Below are positions 24,754-33,560 of a stretch of 64,000 nt of DNA, in pieces. The notes beneath the pieces were generated by a model. That model made no database searches and was not told the origin of the DNA. It saw only the letters and a program-made list of their open reading frames with translations. Source of the stretch: VRUE01 sp963725085 (GTDB lineage: Bacteria; Actinomycetota; Thermoleophilia; Solirubrobacterales; 70-9); NCBI GenBank assembly GCA_963725085.1, contig CAVRXM010000003.1, positions 466,202 to 530,201 of the forward strand, given 5' to 3'. How positions within the stretch are numbered: the first letter of the stretch is position 1; the number at the start of each line of letters is the position of its first letter. Position numbers and translations under genes: made by a program.

Positions 24754-26425
24754 ATGCGCCCGCCGAACCTGCTGCTGCTGATCACCGACCAGCAGCGCCA
24801 GCCGCGGCACTGGCCCGACGACCCGGGCTGGCTGGGAGAGCTGATGCCCAACGAGGCGGAGCTGGCGAGGACAGGGTTGACGCTCCGCAACGGCTTCTGC
24901 AACACGTCGATGTGCTCACCCAGCCGCGCGACCCTCTTCACGGGCCTCTACCCGGCCCGCCATGGCGTCACTCTGACCCTGACCGCGGCCGACCTCAAGC
25001 CCGACCCCCGCAATGGGCCCGCCGTCGTCGCCGACCTCGCCAGGCTGATGCTCCGGCGCGGGGCGCCGCGAGGCCGGGCACTGCGGCAATTCGGCAGCGG
25101 TGCGCTGGGGCTTGGGCCGAAGGGCGGCAGCGAGCCGCAGCTGAAGCCGAGCACGCCCAACCTTGCGCAGGTGCTCGCGGGCAGCGGGCTACGAGGTCGC
25201 CTACAAGGGCAAGTGGCACCTGACCCAGCCCGTCGAGGTAAGCGGTTGGGGCGATCGCGACGCGGAGCTCTTGCAGCGGTCGTTCGGCTTCGCCGACTGG
25301 GAGCCGCCCGACGCGGGCGAGAATGCCAAGGCCGAGAACTTCGGCGGCGGCACGGCGGGGCCGCTCGGCGAGGGCTGGGACGAGGTCTACACCAGCCAGG
25401 CCGAGGCCTGGCTGGGCCGCGCCGACCTTCCTGAGCCCTTCTGTCTAGTCGTCTCCCTGGTCAACCCGCACGACGTGCTCGGCTATGCCTCCTCCTACCG
25501 CGAGGGGGGCTACGACGCCTCCGAGTTCCGCCAAACGGGCGTGGGGCTGCCGCCGACTATCGACGAGGACCTCTCCTCCAAGCCCAGCGCGCAGATGCTG
25601 ATGCAGATGGGGATGACCGCCTACCTGGGCCCGCTGCGCGGGCGCCGCGCTCAGCTCGACTACGTCAACTTCTACGCCCACCTGCAGCACCTGGTCGACG
25701 CCAAGGTCGGGCGCGTGCTGGCGGCGCTCGGCGACCCCGGCGACCCGGGTTCGCTGCGTTCGCGGACAGTGGTTGTGCGTTGCTCCGACCACGGCGAGAT
25801 GGGCCTCTCCCACGGCGGCCTGCGCCAGAAGGCATTCAATGCCTACGAGGAGACGATCCACGTCCCGCTGGTGGTCTCCAGCCCCCTGCTCTTTCCCCGG
25901 CCGGCCGAGACCGATGCGCTCGCCTCGTTGATCGACCTGCTGCCGACCCTGGCAAGACTCGCCGGCGCTAAGGCGCCGCCTGGCGCCCAGGGGGCAGACC
26001 TCAGCCCGCTGCTCGCTCGCCACGCGTCTCCTGAGCGGGAGGCACTGGCCCTCTCGCGGGCCGATTTCGGGCCCGTGCTCGAGCACCCCTCGCCGGCCGC
26101 CACGGTCCGCGACTCGGTCCACTTCACCTACGACGACCACCAAGCGGCCACTGCCCGGGCCGACGTCCCAGGCCAGCCCAACCGGGTTCGGTGCATCCGC
26201 GACTCGCGGATGAAGTACGCGGTCTACCTCGACCCGCAGGGGCGCGCGGCGCCCGAGTATGAGATGTACGACCTCGAGCGGGACCCCGATGAGCAGTTCA
26301 ACCTGATCAGCCACCGCACGGGAGAGCCACGGCAGGCCTCCGATCGGGCCGCGCGGGACGGCCTTGCCGAGGCCCTTCGGTCCGAGATGGCCGAGCTTGG
26401 CACAGACGACCTCGCACCGACCTGA
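24754..26425 (+). pseudogene. Type I sulfatase, frameshifted once
   Basis: Read across two frames this is a full sulfatase of about 556 residues. The first frame gives RPPNLLLLITDQQRQP (metal-binding Asp pair) and NTSMCSPSRATLFTG, the CxPxR motif whose Cys becomes formylglycine. After LAQVLAGSG the frame breaks near 25187; the next frame resumes exactly with YEVAYKGKWHLTQPVE, the conserved GKWH site, and later RCSDHGEMGLSHGGLRQK and the C-terminal KYAVYLDP region. One extra G in AGCGGGCTAC explains the break. The enzyme would hydrolyse sulfate esters. Because only one base is wrong, either a fresh mutation or a sequence error is possible. Confidence 0.85.
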
Positions 26426-26449
26426 TTTCGGACTCATAGAAATCGCTGC

Positions 26450-26530
26450 AAATCGATGGGTCGAATCCGGGGCCCGATTCGTCTCTCGCGACCACCCGCG
26501 GATTGTCCAGCGAACGACCCTCGCCGCCTA
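26450..26530. repeat. Family-B repeat with tRNA-Met-type left flank
   Basis: GCAAATCGATGGGTCGAATC, CGGGGCCCGATTCGTCTCTC and CCCGCGGATTGTCCAGCGA: the left flank is identical to that of the tRNA-Met remnants at 16470 and (nearly) 60940. Confidence 0.7.
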
Positions 26531-26607
26531 ACCACGAATGGCGGCGTCGACCCGGACTCCGTCAGCCCGCAGGCTAGAGCCGCGAGCGGCCTCTATTCGA
26601 TGTTCCT

Positions 26608-27462
26608 CTATTCGACCTTCTCGACTGCGAGCAGGCCCTCCTCGTCGTGAGGCTTGCCGCCGTCCCGATCTGCGAGCGGGCAGAAGAAGATGTATTCGCC
26701 CGACTTCAGGTCGATCGGAGTCGTCTGCGACTTGCCGCCGTCGAGAACCGCCGTGCTCTGCGCGGCTTCGAAGTCGATGTAGGGGGGCGGAGGACCTTCC
26801 TTGGAGAAGTCTTCCTTGATCTTGTCCAGAGAGGGAGCCTTGCCTTTCACCGGCACGGCGATGATCAGGTGGATCGCCTCGTCGCCTTCGCTTTCGAACG
26901 TGATCTGCTGCTTGCCCGCCTTGAGGCCGGAGACGTCCCAGGCGTATTTGTCCTTGCCGGTTTCTTCAGCGGTGACAGTACCGTCGGTGTCGGGTAGGTC
27001 GCCTTCGTCCCCTTCGGTGACCGTCATTTCGGCGATCGCCGGTTTGCCTTCCATTTCAGCGGCGTCGGTGATCAGGAACTTCCCGGCTTCGAGGTTGAGG
27101 GTGGCGGTCGCCGTCTGACCGCCCGCAACGCTGCCGATGCCTCCTTCGCCCCGGATCCAGTCCGGCGTCTTTTCGCTTTCCCCGGAGATTTCTTCGATGA
27201 CTTCCTTGGCGGTGTGGTCGCCCGTGTAGCGCACGAACTGCAGTCCGTGCGGGGCTTTGCCTTCGTTGGTCAGGGTCACTTCCGCCAGGCCGCCTTCGAC
27301 TGATTTCGGCAGCGAGAACGACGCTTCCTTGCCTTGTTCGCTGACGCCGATCTTCAGCGCAATCGGCGTGCTGTTTCCGCCCCCGCAGCCGGCGAGGACG
27401 GCCGCCAGTCCGAGGACGGCGAGCGCCCCCGCGCCGCTGAGCCGCTTGGTGGGACGAGACAT
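26608..27462 (-). CDS. Lipoprotein with cupredoxin-like C-terminus
   Basis: 284 residues from the ATG at 27462, supported by GGGAGGT seven bases upstream. LAVLGLAAVLAGC is a signal peptide with an LAGC lipobox, so the Cys is lipidated. Residues ~35-145 and ~150-284 look like two related beta-sandwich domains (each with ITF/VTL strands and a FLIT or YIFF segment). The second ends EYIFFCPLADRDGGKPHDEE, a Cys and a His spaced as in blue-copper-like domains, but the full Cu ligand set is not evident. It is probably an exported metal- or redox-related lipoprotein. Gene composition is less GC-biased at third positions (many TTC/GAA codons) than neighbours. Confidence 0.7.
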   Translation of the reverse strand: MSRPTKRLSGAGALAVLGLAAVLAGCGGGNSTPIALKIGVSEQGKEASFSLPKSVEGGLAEVTLTNEGKAPHGLQFVRYTGDHTAKEVIEEISGESEKTPDWIRGEGGIGSVAGGQTATATLNLEAGKFLITDAAEMEGKPAIAEMTVTEGDEGDLPDTDGTVTAEETGKDKYAWDVSGLKAGKQQITFESEGDEAIHLIIAVPVKGKAPSLDKIKEDFSKEGPPPPYIDFEAAQSTAVLDGGKSQTTPIDLKSGEYIFFCPLADRDGGKPHDEEGLLAVEKVE

Positions 27463-27679
27463 ATGAATGACCTCCCTGTCGGTGATTTCGTCGGCGAGCC
27501 TATCCTCCGAGCCGGACCGGGTCCCGTGCGGTTCGGACCACCCGATCGACGAGGCCAAGGCGGTGCAGATCGCGGTGATCGTCATCGACGTCCGGGTGGC
27601 TTTCCCGTATACGGTCGCCTGCCGCCCGATTCCGGCCTGCCCACGGGTTCAGTTCGGAAGGGGCTTCCGGGAAACCGGG

Positions 27680-27742
27680 GAGGCCCGATTCATCTCTCGC
27701 TACCACCCGCGGATTGCGGAGCGAACTCACCTTGCCGATTGA
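27680..27742. repeat. Family-B repeat
   Basis: GGCCCGATTCATCTCTCGCT, ACCACCCGCGGATTGCGGAG and CTTGCCGATTGA, one copy with a T-to-A change in the core. Confidence 0.65.
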
Positions 27743-27872
27743 CCGCTCCCTCGCTGTCGCCCACGGCGAGACGGGAACCGCGTCCCGGGCTCACAACCGC
27801 GCCGCGATCAGCTGCTCCTCCGCCGACGCCCGTGCAGCGACCTCGCCTCGCGCGGTAGGCTCAACTGGTCTG

Positions 27873-28934
27873 ATGCCCACGGTTGCTCCCCTTCACCCCG
27901 GGCCGACGCGATTCGAGGGAGGCCTCACAGAAGTGGGCGAGGGTATCCACGCCTGGTTGCAGCCGAACGGCCTTCTCGGTGAGAGCAACGCCGTCCTCGT
28001 GGTGGGCGATGGCGCTTCCTCGCTGATCGACACGCTGTGGGATCCCCGGCTCACCCACCGCATGTTGGCGGCGATGGCGCCACTGGTTGTGGAGGCGCCG
28101 ATCGAGTCAGTTATCAATACTCATTCCGATGGAGACCACTGGTGGGGAAACCAGGAGGTCCCGGGAGCAGAGATCATCACCACTGACGCGGCGGCGACGG
28201 TGATGCGAGAGCAGACACCCGCCGAGCTGAAGCGCTTCGGTCTCCTGGCCGGCGCCCTGCGTGTGATCGGATCCTTTCCTCTTCCCTATCCGCGCCGCGA
28301 TGACGTCGCCGCAATCGCCTCCTACGTTGGGGAGGCTCTCAACCCCTTCAGCTTCGACGAGGTGCAGTTGGTGCCGCCCACCCGGACTTTCTCCGGCGAG
28401 CTGGAGGTAGACATCGGCGGCCGCCCGGTCAGCCTGATCGAAGTCGGCCCCGCGCATACCCCCGGTGATCTGGTCGTGTGGGTACCCGACGCCCGGGTCG
28501 CGATCGCCGCCGACATCCTCTTCATCGGTGTGACTCCGATCATGTGGGCCGGGCCGCTCGATAATTGGATCGCCGCGCTGGAGCGCTTGCTCGAGCTGGG
28601 CGCGGAGCGGCTTGTGCCAGGCCATGGCCCAGTCTGCGGCCCAAACGAGGTGCGGCGCCTGATCGACTACTGGCGTTGGCTCGACCGAGCGGCCCGACCG
28701 CAGCTCGAGGCCGGGACGTCAGCCGCCGAGACCGCGCGCGGGCTCATCCTCGGCGAGGAGATCGCGGAGCTGGGCTTCGCGGACTGGCTCGGTCCTGAGC
28801 GGGCGCTCGTCAGCGTCGGCACGATCGACGCCCACCGCCGTGGAGTGGCCAGGCCACCCGGCCCACGTCAGCAGGTGGAGGCGTTCTTCCGCATGGCCCT
28901 GCTGGCGCGCGACCTCGACGCGCGCCGGGGCTGA
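27873..28934 (+). CDS. MBL-fold metallo-hydrolase
   Basis: 353 residues from the ATG at 27873, placed just before the first conserved strand. SVINTHSDGDHWWGNQEVPG is the THxDxDH zinc motif, VGPAHTPGDLVVW the next His, AADILFIGVTPIMW the bridging Asp and VPGHGPVCG the last His. This set is complete, so the enzyme should be an active binuclear zinc hydrolase (thiolester, lactone or phosphodiester-like). The C-terminal ~100 helical residues are additional. Upstream frame extension covers repeat sequence. Confidence 0.88.
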   Translation: MPTVAPLHPGPTRFEGGLTEVGEGIHAWLQPNGLLGESNAVLVVGDGASSLIDTLWDPRLTHRMLAAMAPLVVEAPIESVINTHSDGDHWWGNQEVPGAEIITTDAAATVMREQTPAELKRFGLLAGALRVIGSFPLPYPRRDDVAAIASYVGEALNPFSFDEVQLVPPTRTFSGELEVDIGGRPVSLIEVGPAHTPGDLVVWVPDARVAIAADILFIGVTPIMWAGPLDNWIAALERLLELGAERLVPGHGPVCGPNEVRRLIDYWRWLDRAARPQLEAGTSAAETARGLILGEEIAELGFADWLGPERALVSVGTIDAHRRGVARPPGPRQQVEAFFRMALLARDLDARRG

Positions 28935-29222
28935 CCGGCTAGGGGAATCGTCGCGACCTCGGGCAGGGTCGTTAACCGAAATTGATGCCGTCAACCCTTG
29001 CTACCCGCTCCCCTCAGCCGCTAGCTTCAGCGGGCGATCGGGAGAGGGACGAGCCCGCCGAAGCCCAGCGGGTGCCGCCCCCGAAGGCGACGCGACGAGC
29101 TTCAGGCGCGAAGGCTACGCGCGAGGCAGGCCACGGGCGTCACCCCCGGTCGCTTTGTGCTGACCGGGAGGGGGGCACCTTAGGTCCCGCCGCCGAGGAG
29201 CTGGCCCGAAGCGCCCGTTGCG
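28935..29222. other. Intergenic, nothing recognised
   Basis: No supported reading frame on either strand and no clear hairpin. Confidence 0.5.
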
Positions 29223-29447
29223 TTATTTCTCCTCGGAGTCGCCGAGGTGCTGAACGAAGATGTCTGAGCCCGGAAAGACCTCGGACTCGTGTCCGTCGCT
29301 CCAGCGCACGAGATAGGGCGGCGCTCCATGCTCGCCGAGCACCTTGAGGATCTCGCCGTCCCGCTGCGGTTCCCCCTGGTGGTGTCCGCGGACGACCAGG
29401 CGATCACCGGGGCGTGCGTGCAAAGCTGATTTGTCCTCTGAAGCCAT
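29223..29447 (-). CDS. DUF1918 domain protein
   Basis: 74 residues from ATG with GAAGGAGAAC directly upstream. The whole protein is one DUF1918 domain: HARPGDRLVVRGHHQGEPQR, DGEILKVLGEHGAPPYLVRW, SDGHESEVFPGSDIFVQHLG. These small actinobacterial beta-barrel proteins resemble an SH3-like fold and their role is unknown. Acidic/basic C-terminus DSEEK. Single gene. Confidence 0.9.
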   Translation of the reverse strand: MASEDKSALHARPGDRLVVRGHHQGEPQRDGEILKVLGEHGAPPYLVRWSDGHESEVFPGSDIFVQHLGDSEEK

Positions 29448-29554
29448 CGCGTTCTCCTTCGGTCTGTGGAGCCCGATTGTCGCGATAAGCAGCGGAAGGC
29501 GCATCCGTGAGGAACCCCGACTTACCAAATTGCCGGTCGGCTCCCCCCACGCCC

Positions 29555-29640
29555 GATAACCCCGCCTTTACGGATACCTCTCCGACGCCACGGAAGCGCT
29601 TCCCGTGGATTCCTCGGGTCTCCGAATACTCAAGCATCGC
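29555..29640. repeat. Family-D element, left half
   Basis: CCCGATAACCCCGCC, ACGGATACCTCTCCGACGCC, the near-palindrome ACGGAAGCGCTTCCCGT and GATTCCTCGGGTCTCCGAAT. The right half is absent; the copy ends where a tRNA-Pro terminator begins. Confidence 0.65.
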
Positions 29641-29665
29641 GCCTGACCAGATTCGGTACCAAACC

Positions 29666-29692
29666 CAACCCGCTTCCGAAGCGGGCTTTCGA
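29666..29692 (-). terminator. Terminator of the tRNA-Pro remnant
   Basis: CCCGCTTC/GAAGCGGG forms an 8-bp stem with CC... flanks, immediately 3' of the minus-strand tRNA-Pro end; AAA runs on the left give a T-tract on the minus strand. The same hairpin sits beside the remnant at 49276. Confidence 0.65.
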
Positions 29693-29696
29693 TGAT

Positions 29697-29858
29697 CGGG
29701 GAGGCCGGATTTGAACCGGCGACCGCTCGGCCCCCAGCCGGAGGGCGCGAGTGCCCCATTCGTCCCACCGCGTCCCATGCGTCCCTCCCGTCCCCGTCTC
29801 GGGACGCATCGGACAGATCGGACGATGCGTCCGGTACCAAAGCGGTACCACGCCGCGG
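29697..29858 (-). pseudogene. tRNA-Pro(GGG) 3'-half remnant with scar (family A, copy 2)
   Basis: Same tRNA 3' half (TTCAAAT T-loop, CTGGGGG anticodon loop) as at 12912, followed by nearly identical scar sequence with GCGTCCC repeats, GGACGATGCGTCC and GGTACCAAAGCGGTACCACG. Copies 1 and 2 match over about 150 bp. Confidence 0.8.
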
Positions 29859-29869
29859 GTCACGGGTGC

Positions 29870-29942
29870 AGATCGGAGCCCGAGTCGTTCTGGCTACCAC
29901 CCGCGGATTGTTGGGCTAACGCGTCTCGAGGCCTGATCGTCC
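29870..29942. repeat. Family-B repeat, partial
   Basis: GGAGCCCGAGTCGTTCTGGC then TACCACCCGCGGATTGTTGG. The core has a two-base deletion compared with the consensus. Confidence 0.6.
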
Positions 29943-29996
29943 GAAGGAGCTTGGGCCAGAAGATTGGGCGAGGGGCCAAGCTGACGGAGCGCCAGC

Positions 29997-31493
29997 TCAT
30001 CGCCTCTGCGTAATAACGCGCGCTCGGCGTGTGCCTCGGACCACCTCCGTCAGATACACCCGTGAACCGCCGAGGGCCACCGGCCCTAGTTCCCTCTTTC
30101 CGCCCCGCCCGAACCCTCGGTTGGGGCACTTGCTGCCCATGTTCCAGGCGTGTTCGTAACCAGCTTCGTAGCCTGGATCTCGCCGGATCGTGGACGCAAG
30201 AGTCTTGAGGATGTGCTCGCGGTGGGACGAATTGACTGGGCCGAGCCGGAGCTGCTGCGCGCAGGCGTTCACCCGCTCGTAGAGCAGCCGGCCATGCAAG
30301 AGCGCTGGGTTGAAGAGCCCTGCGCCTCGCTTGCTTCGCCGGAGCGTGTGCCTGGACCCGTCGCGAAGGTTCGCCCCCTCGATCTTGCTACGTCCCGGAG
30401 TATCGACCGCGAAGACCACCCGCGAGCCGTCGAGTGCCGGACGCCCAATCTCCCCCGCGGGTCTCGGACCGGCAAGGTGTCGGCGCCGGGACGGTTCCGC
30501 CAGGCGGAGCCCGATCAGGCTCTCGGCATTCTCACCACTGCGGTAGCGGTATACCAGCCAGCCCTTGGAGACGGCCAGTGCATTAATACCTTCGATGGCA
30601 AGCCTCAGCGTTGGCTTCAGCGAGCCCGCATCAGCAACCGTCACCTGATCGCCATCACGCCAGGCGACCCGCGAGCCGCCAAGGGCCGGATCGGTTCCGG
30701 GCAGTGTCCGCACTTTGCCGGAGGGACGCCGGAGCATCCCTGAGCCACCCACTCTTTGCCAGACAACTGTGCGCCCGGCCACCACTGGATTGGTCGCCGC
30801 GGGAAGTACGAATGCCTCCGCTACTCCAGCGCCCATCCAACAGGCACACAGCAACAAGCCAACGGCATCCAGGCGCCGTAATCCAAGCCAGAGGCGAGGC
30901 TCCGCGCCCATCTTGTCTAGCTGCCGCGTCCCGCCTTCCCGGCGCACGGCGGGGGCCATCCAGACGACTGGCAGTGCCCGGCCGAAACCGAACGCGAGGC
31001 CAATAGCGAGGCCAAACGGCAGGCTGCCGACCGCGAAAGTGATCCCGGCGAGCGCCCAGACCGCGAAGCTCAGCACAAAGGTCGTGAAGCCCAGACCGAG
31101 TAGCAGTCCGTAGAGCGCCGCTGCCAGTGGTAGCGGCATGACCCACCGCCATCGCTCCGGTACCTGGCGGCGAATCTGCGGGGCGATCCTCACGCCCCGC
31201 CAGTCAAGAACCGCCCCCGTGAAGGCGATCGCCGCACCAGCTGTCTCGACCAGGCCGCTGCCGTCGTCGCCAAGCAGCGAGCCGAGCAGCGCCAGGCCGA
31301 CGAATGTCAGGGCACCGCCGATCAGCGCCCCAAGGCTGAAAGTCAGGCAGGCCAGCAGCGGGGCCCAACGCCGCACGTCGCCAAGGGCACCGCCGATCGT
31401 GTCGACGACCGAGAAGCCACACGGCGAGAACGCCCCGGTCAGACCGGCCAGCAGGGCGGTCAGGGCAGCCGCGATCGTAAGGCCGCCTAGCAC
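29997..31493 (-). CDS. MauF-like membrane protein fused to a beta-propeller-like domain
   Basis: 498 residues from a GTG that overlaps the light-chain-like gene by 7 bp. Residues 1-235 contain about six membrane helices and begin LTALLAGLTGAFSPCGFSVV; the SPCG site and Gly-rich helices resemble MauF and the wider CcdA/DsbD family that carries electrons or disulfides across the membrane. The C-terminal ~260 residues are exported beta-repeat sequence with motifs GRTVVWQRVGG, GGSRVAWRDG, DGSRVVFAVDTPG, GRLLYERV and GGSRVYLTEV, about six or seven blade-like units. The catalytic heavy chain of methylamine dehydrogenase is also a beta-propeller, but I see no sequence identity to it. The role is inferred from context: membrane partner of the small Tat protein. 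Confidence 0.7.
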   Translation of the reverse strand: MLGGLTIAAALTALLAGLTGAFSPCGFSVVDTIGGALGDVRRWAPLLACLTFSLGALIGGALTFVGLALLGSLLGDDGSGLVETAGAAIAFTGAVLDWRGVRIAPQIRRQVPERWRWVMPLPLAAALYGLLLGLGFTTFVLSFAVWALAGITFAVGSLPFGLAIGLAFGFGRALPVVWMAPAVRREGGTRQLDKMGAEPRLWLGLRRLDAVGLLLCACWMGAGVAEAFVLPAATNPVVAGRTVVWQRVGGSGMLRRPSGKVRTLPGTDPALGGSRVAWRDGDQVTVADAGSLKPTLRLAIEGINALAVSKGWLVYRYRSGENAESLIGLRLAEPSRRRHLAGPRPAGEIGRPALDGSRVVFAVDTPGRSKIEGANLRDGSRHTLRRSKRGAGLFNPALLHGRLLYERVNACAQQLRLGPVNSSHREHILKTLASTIRRDPGYEAGYEHAWNMGSKCPNRGFGRGGKRELGPVALGGSRVYLTEVVRGTRRARVITQRR

Positions 31494-32068
31494 GGCACGC
31501 TCGTTTCCTGATACTGGACGCAGAAGACGTTGCGGCCGCCATAGCAGTAGCCGGTCAGGGCGGCGTCGCCGTTGATCCGCACGTCGGTGTAGCCGCAGCA
31601 GTCCATCAGCCGCCGCACCCGGCCACCGCAGCAGCGATACCAGGAGCCATCGGTTTCGAGATGCAGTCCGAAGCGCTTGCCGGCAGCCGGACAGACCCTG
31701 GAGCGCGGTGCCGGCGCCAGGGGCTCGCCATCTGGTCCCCGCCGCAATTCGCCGCGCGCATTGACGGGGTATCCCCTGGCGTTGATCGGCCGGCCGAGGT
31801 CGTCGACCGGCTGGCCGTCGCTGGCCCTGAGCGGGTAGCCGTGACGGTCGACCCGCGGCAGGCCCGTGGGGTGCGGGCAGTTGCCGGTTGTATAGGTATG
31901 CCCGCAGAAGTTGGTGTAGGCGTCCGCTTGATCGGGCAGAGCCAGCTGCGCCACGCTGCGTGCCCCGGCCAGGCCCATCACTGCTACCCCCAACTTCTCC
32001 AGGAAACCGCGCCGCGAACTGCGTGCCAGTACCTGGTCTGTCCAGTGCTCTTGATTCTCGTCAGGCAA
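31487..32068 (-). CDS. Methylamine dehydrogenase light chain-like Tat-exported protein
   Basis: 193 residues from a TTG overlapping the upstream stop. SSRRGFLEKLGVAVMGLAGA at 17-36 is a twin-arginine signal. The mature protein has ten Cys. GSWYRCC at 142-147 followed by LMDCCGY at 154-160 aligns with the light-chain pattern SWVASC...RDCCGY, placing Trp143 at the TTQ-forming Trp57 of the Paracoccus enzyme (numbering from memory). At the second TTQ position the usual IIWC is NVFC here: Phe182 replaces Trp108. A tryptophan tryptophylquinone therefore should not form in the normal way. A repeat-like insert at residues ~73-118 (RHGYPLRAS, GRPINARGYPVNAR) is unusual. Likely an exported, disulfide-rich protein matured by the flanking Mau-like proteins. 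Confidence 0.75.
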   Translation of the reverse strand: MPDENQEHWTDQVLARSSRRGFLEKLGVAVMGLAGARSVAQLALPDQADAYTNFCGHTYTTGNCPHPTGLPRVDRHGYPLRASDGQPVDDLGRPINARGYPVNARGELRRGPDGEPLAPAPRSRVCPAAGKRFGLHLETDGSWYRCCGGRVRRLMDCCGYTDVRINGDAALTGYCYGGRNVFCVQYQETSVPC

Positions 32069-32951
32069 CTGCCATCACCCCCTGCTCACGCATGCGAGCA
32101 CTCCCCAAGATGCTTTCCAGCTGATCGAGACTGTTGAAGGTTCCCTTCGCCAAGGCCACTCCGCCCACGTCAACGGCGACTGCGTAGGGACTGCCCGGCA
32201 CCGCTGCTCGCATCCAGGTCTCGGCATCGGTCATTTCGTCAAAGACGCAGACCGCCAGCAGGGGATCAGCCGCTACGTGTCGTACTGCCGGCGCCACTCG
32301 TCGGCAAAGCGGGCATCCATCGGAAGTGAAGATGCCCAATCCGATAGCGGAGGATCCCCCCCAAGGGAGTCCAGCAGCCCAGTTCTGGACAGCGCCGAGC
32401 GTTGGTCCCTCCTCCGGGATCTCCAAAGCCCCCTGGCTGCGCAGACTGAGGCGCACCACGCCCAACTCGCGAGCCAGGGCTGCTACCACGAGGCTGAGCA
32501 CCAGCGTGACGGCCAGGCACACGCCCAATCCAGCAGTCAGCCAGCGGGCGTAGCCGGCTGGTGCGTCAGGTAGCAAGCCGATCGCCACGACAGTGGCGAT
32601 CGCCGCCAAAGCCGCTGCCTGGATAGGCGTCAGCCGCGTGAGACGAGAAACGCTGCCAAAGCAAGCGCAGGGCAGGCCCCCCCGGCCCGCAAGCAGGGCC
32701 AGCTGGGATACCGCCGCAAAGCCGGCAAACAGAAAGGCGACCGCCCACGGTGCCCAGGGCACACCGGCAGCCAACGCGCCGGCCAGGCCCAGCTCAACCG
32801 TGATCATCATCCCCAGCGTGGCAACCTGGGCGCGAGGCGTATTGATGCCGAAGGTGGCCAAAGCATCGGCAGTCGATCGAACCCGGGCGGCCTTTGCGCC
32901 GGCACCGGCGGCGAGGATCAATACGAGCCAGACACAGACCAGGGTGTTCAT
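32061..32951 (-). CDS. MauE/MauD-like fusion: membrane domain plus thioredoxin domain
   Basis: 296 residues from the ATG at 32951. Residues 1-160 form a four-helix membrane domain with LPCACFG at 94-100, the CxCFG motif of MauE/DoxX-like proteins. Residues ~170-296 are a thioredoxin-like domain with DGCPLCRRV (CPLC at 213-216), corresponding to MauD. In methylamine-using bacteria MauE and MauD are separate proteins needed for disulfide formation in the light chain; here they are one chain. The stop overlaps the start of the light-chain-like gene by 8 bp, so production is coupled. First gene of the operon; a tRNA-Pro remnant lies 300 bp upstream. Confidence 0.8.
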   Translation of the reverse strand: MNTLVCVWLVLILAAGAGAKAARVRSTADALATFGINTPRAQVATLGMMITVELGLAGALAAGVPWAPWAVAFLFAGFAAVSQLALLAGRGGLPCACFGSVSRLTRLTPIQAAALAAIATVVAIGLLPDAPAGYARWLTAGLGVCLAVTLVLSLVVAALARELGVVRLSLRSQGALEIPEEGPTLGAVQNWAAGLPWGGSSAIGLGIFTSDGCPLCRRVAPAVRHVAADPLLAVCVFDEMTDAETWMRAAVPGSPYAVAVDVGGVALAKGTFNSLDQLESILGSARMREQGVMAVA

Positions 32952-33249
32952 CAATCGTTGCGAACTTTCCCATTTCCGCCGGATCCCTCAGCGCGGACGT
33001 CAGCGCCCAGCTGAGGACGATCCGCCTCATCGTGGGGAACCCGCGTCGGGCTCGACCTGGTCGTACCGGGGCCGCCCGCAATGTGTCGCTGTCGCGCACA
33101 TTCCCCGGGACCGCTGGAGGGGTTCCGGCGGGTTCTTTTGGGATCCGATGCTCTGGGGAAAGGTGATCGGGACCAAGAGCTTTGGTGATCCTTGGCGCCA
33201 GCCGGCGGGACAACCCCGGAATCCCCCTTCCCAAGCCGGCTCTGAAGAA

Positions 33250-33305
33250 TTGGGGAGACAGGATTTGAACCTGCGACCGCTCGGCCCCAGCCGGAGGACA
33301 ACCCG
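33250..33305 (-). pseudogene. tRNA-Pro 3'-half remnant (family A, copy 3)
   Basis: TTGGGGAGACAGGATTTGAA, CCTGCGACCGCTCGGCCCC and AGCCGGAGGAC. Two bases differ from the other copies in the acceptor stem (GGGGAGACAGG versus GGGGAGGCCGG), with compensating T-arm change. The scar that follows the other copies is absent. Confidence 0.7.
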
Positions 33306-33560
33306 TGTCTATGCGACCCGGGGCGCCCCCATCGTCTCCGGACCTTCAGGTGGATCGCAAGCGTGAACTTCCAGATCGCGATCCCCAGCAAGCTCAGCCC
33401 GAGACAGAGGACGGCTGGCGAGTGGGCGGCCGAAGCGGCCACCTGCTCGAACAGACTGGGAATCCCCGAATGACAAGGTTCGGGTTTTCCCCGATGACGT
33501 ACCTCGGCAGCGGTGCCAAGCTCGTCGGGAGGTCAACCGTCAGACAACCAGGAGGTTCAG

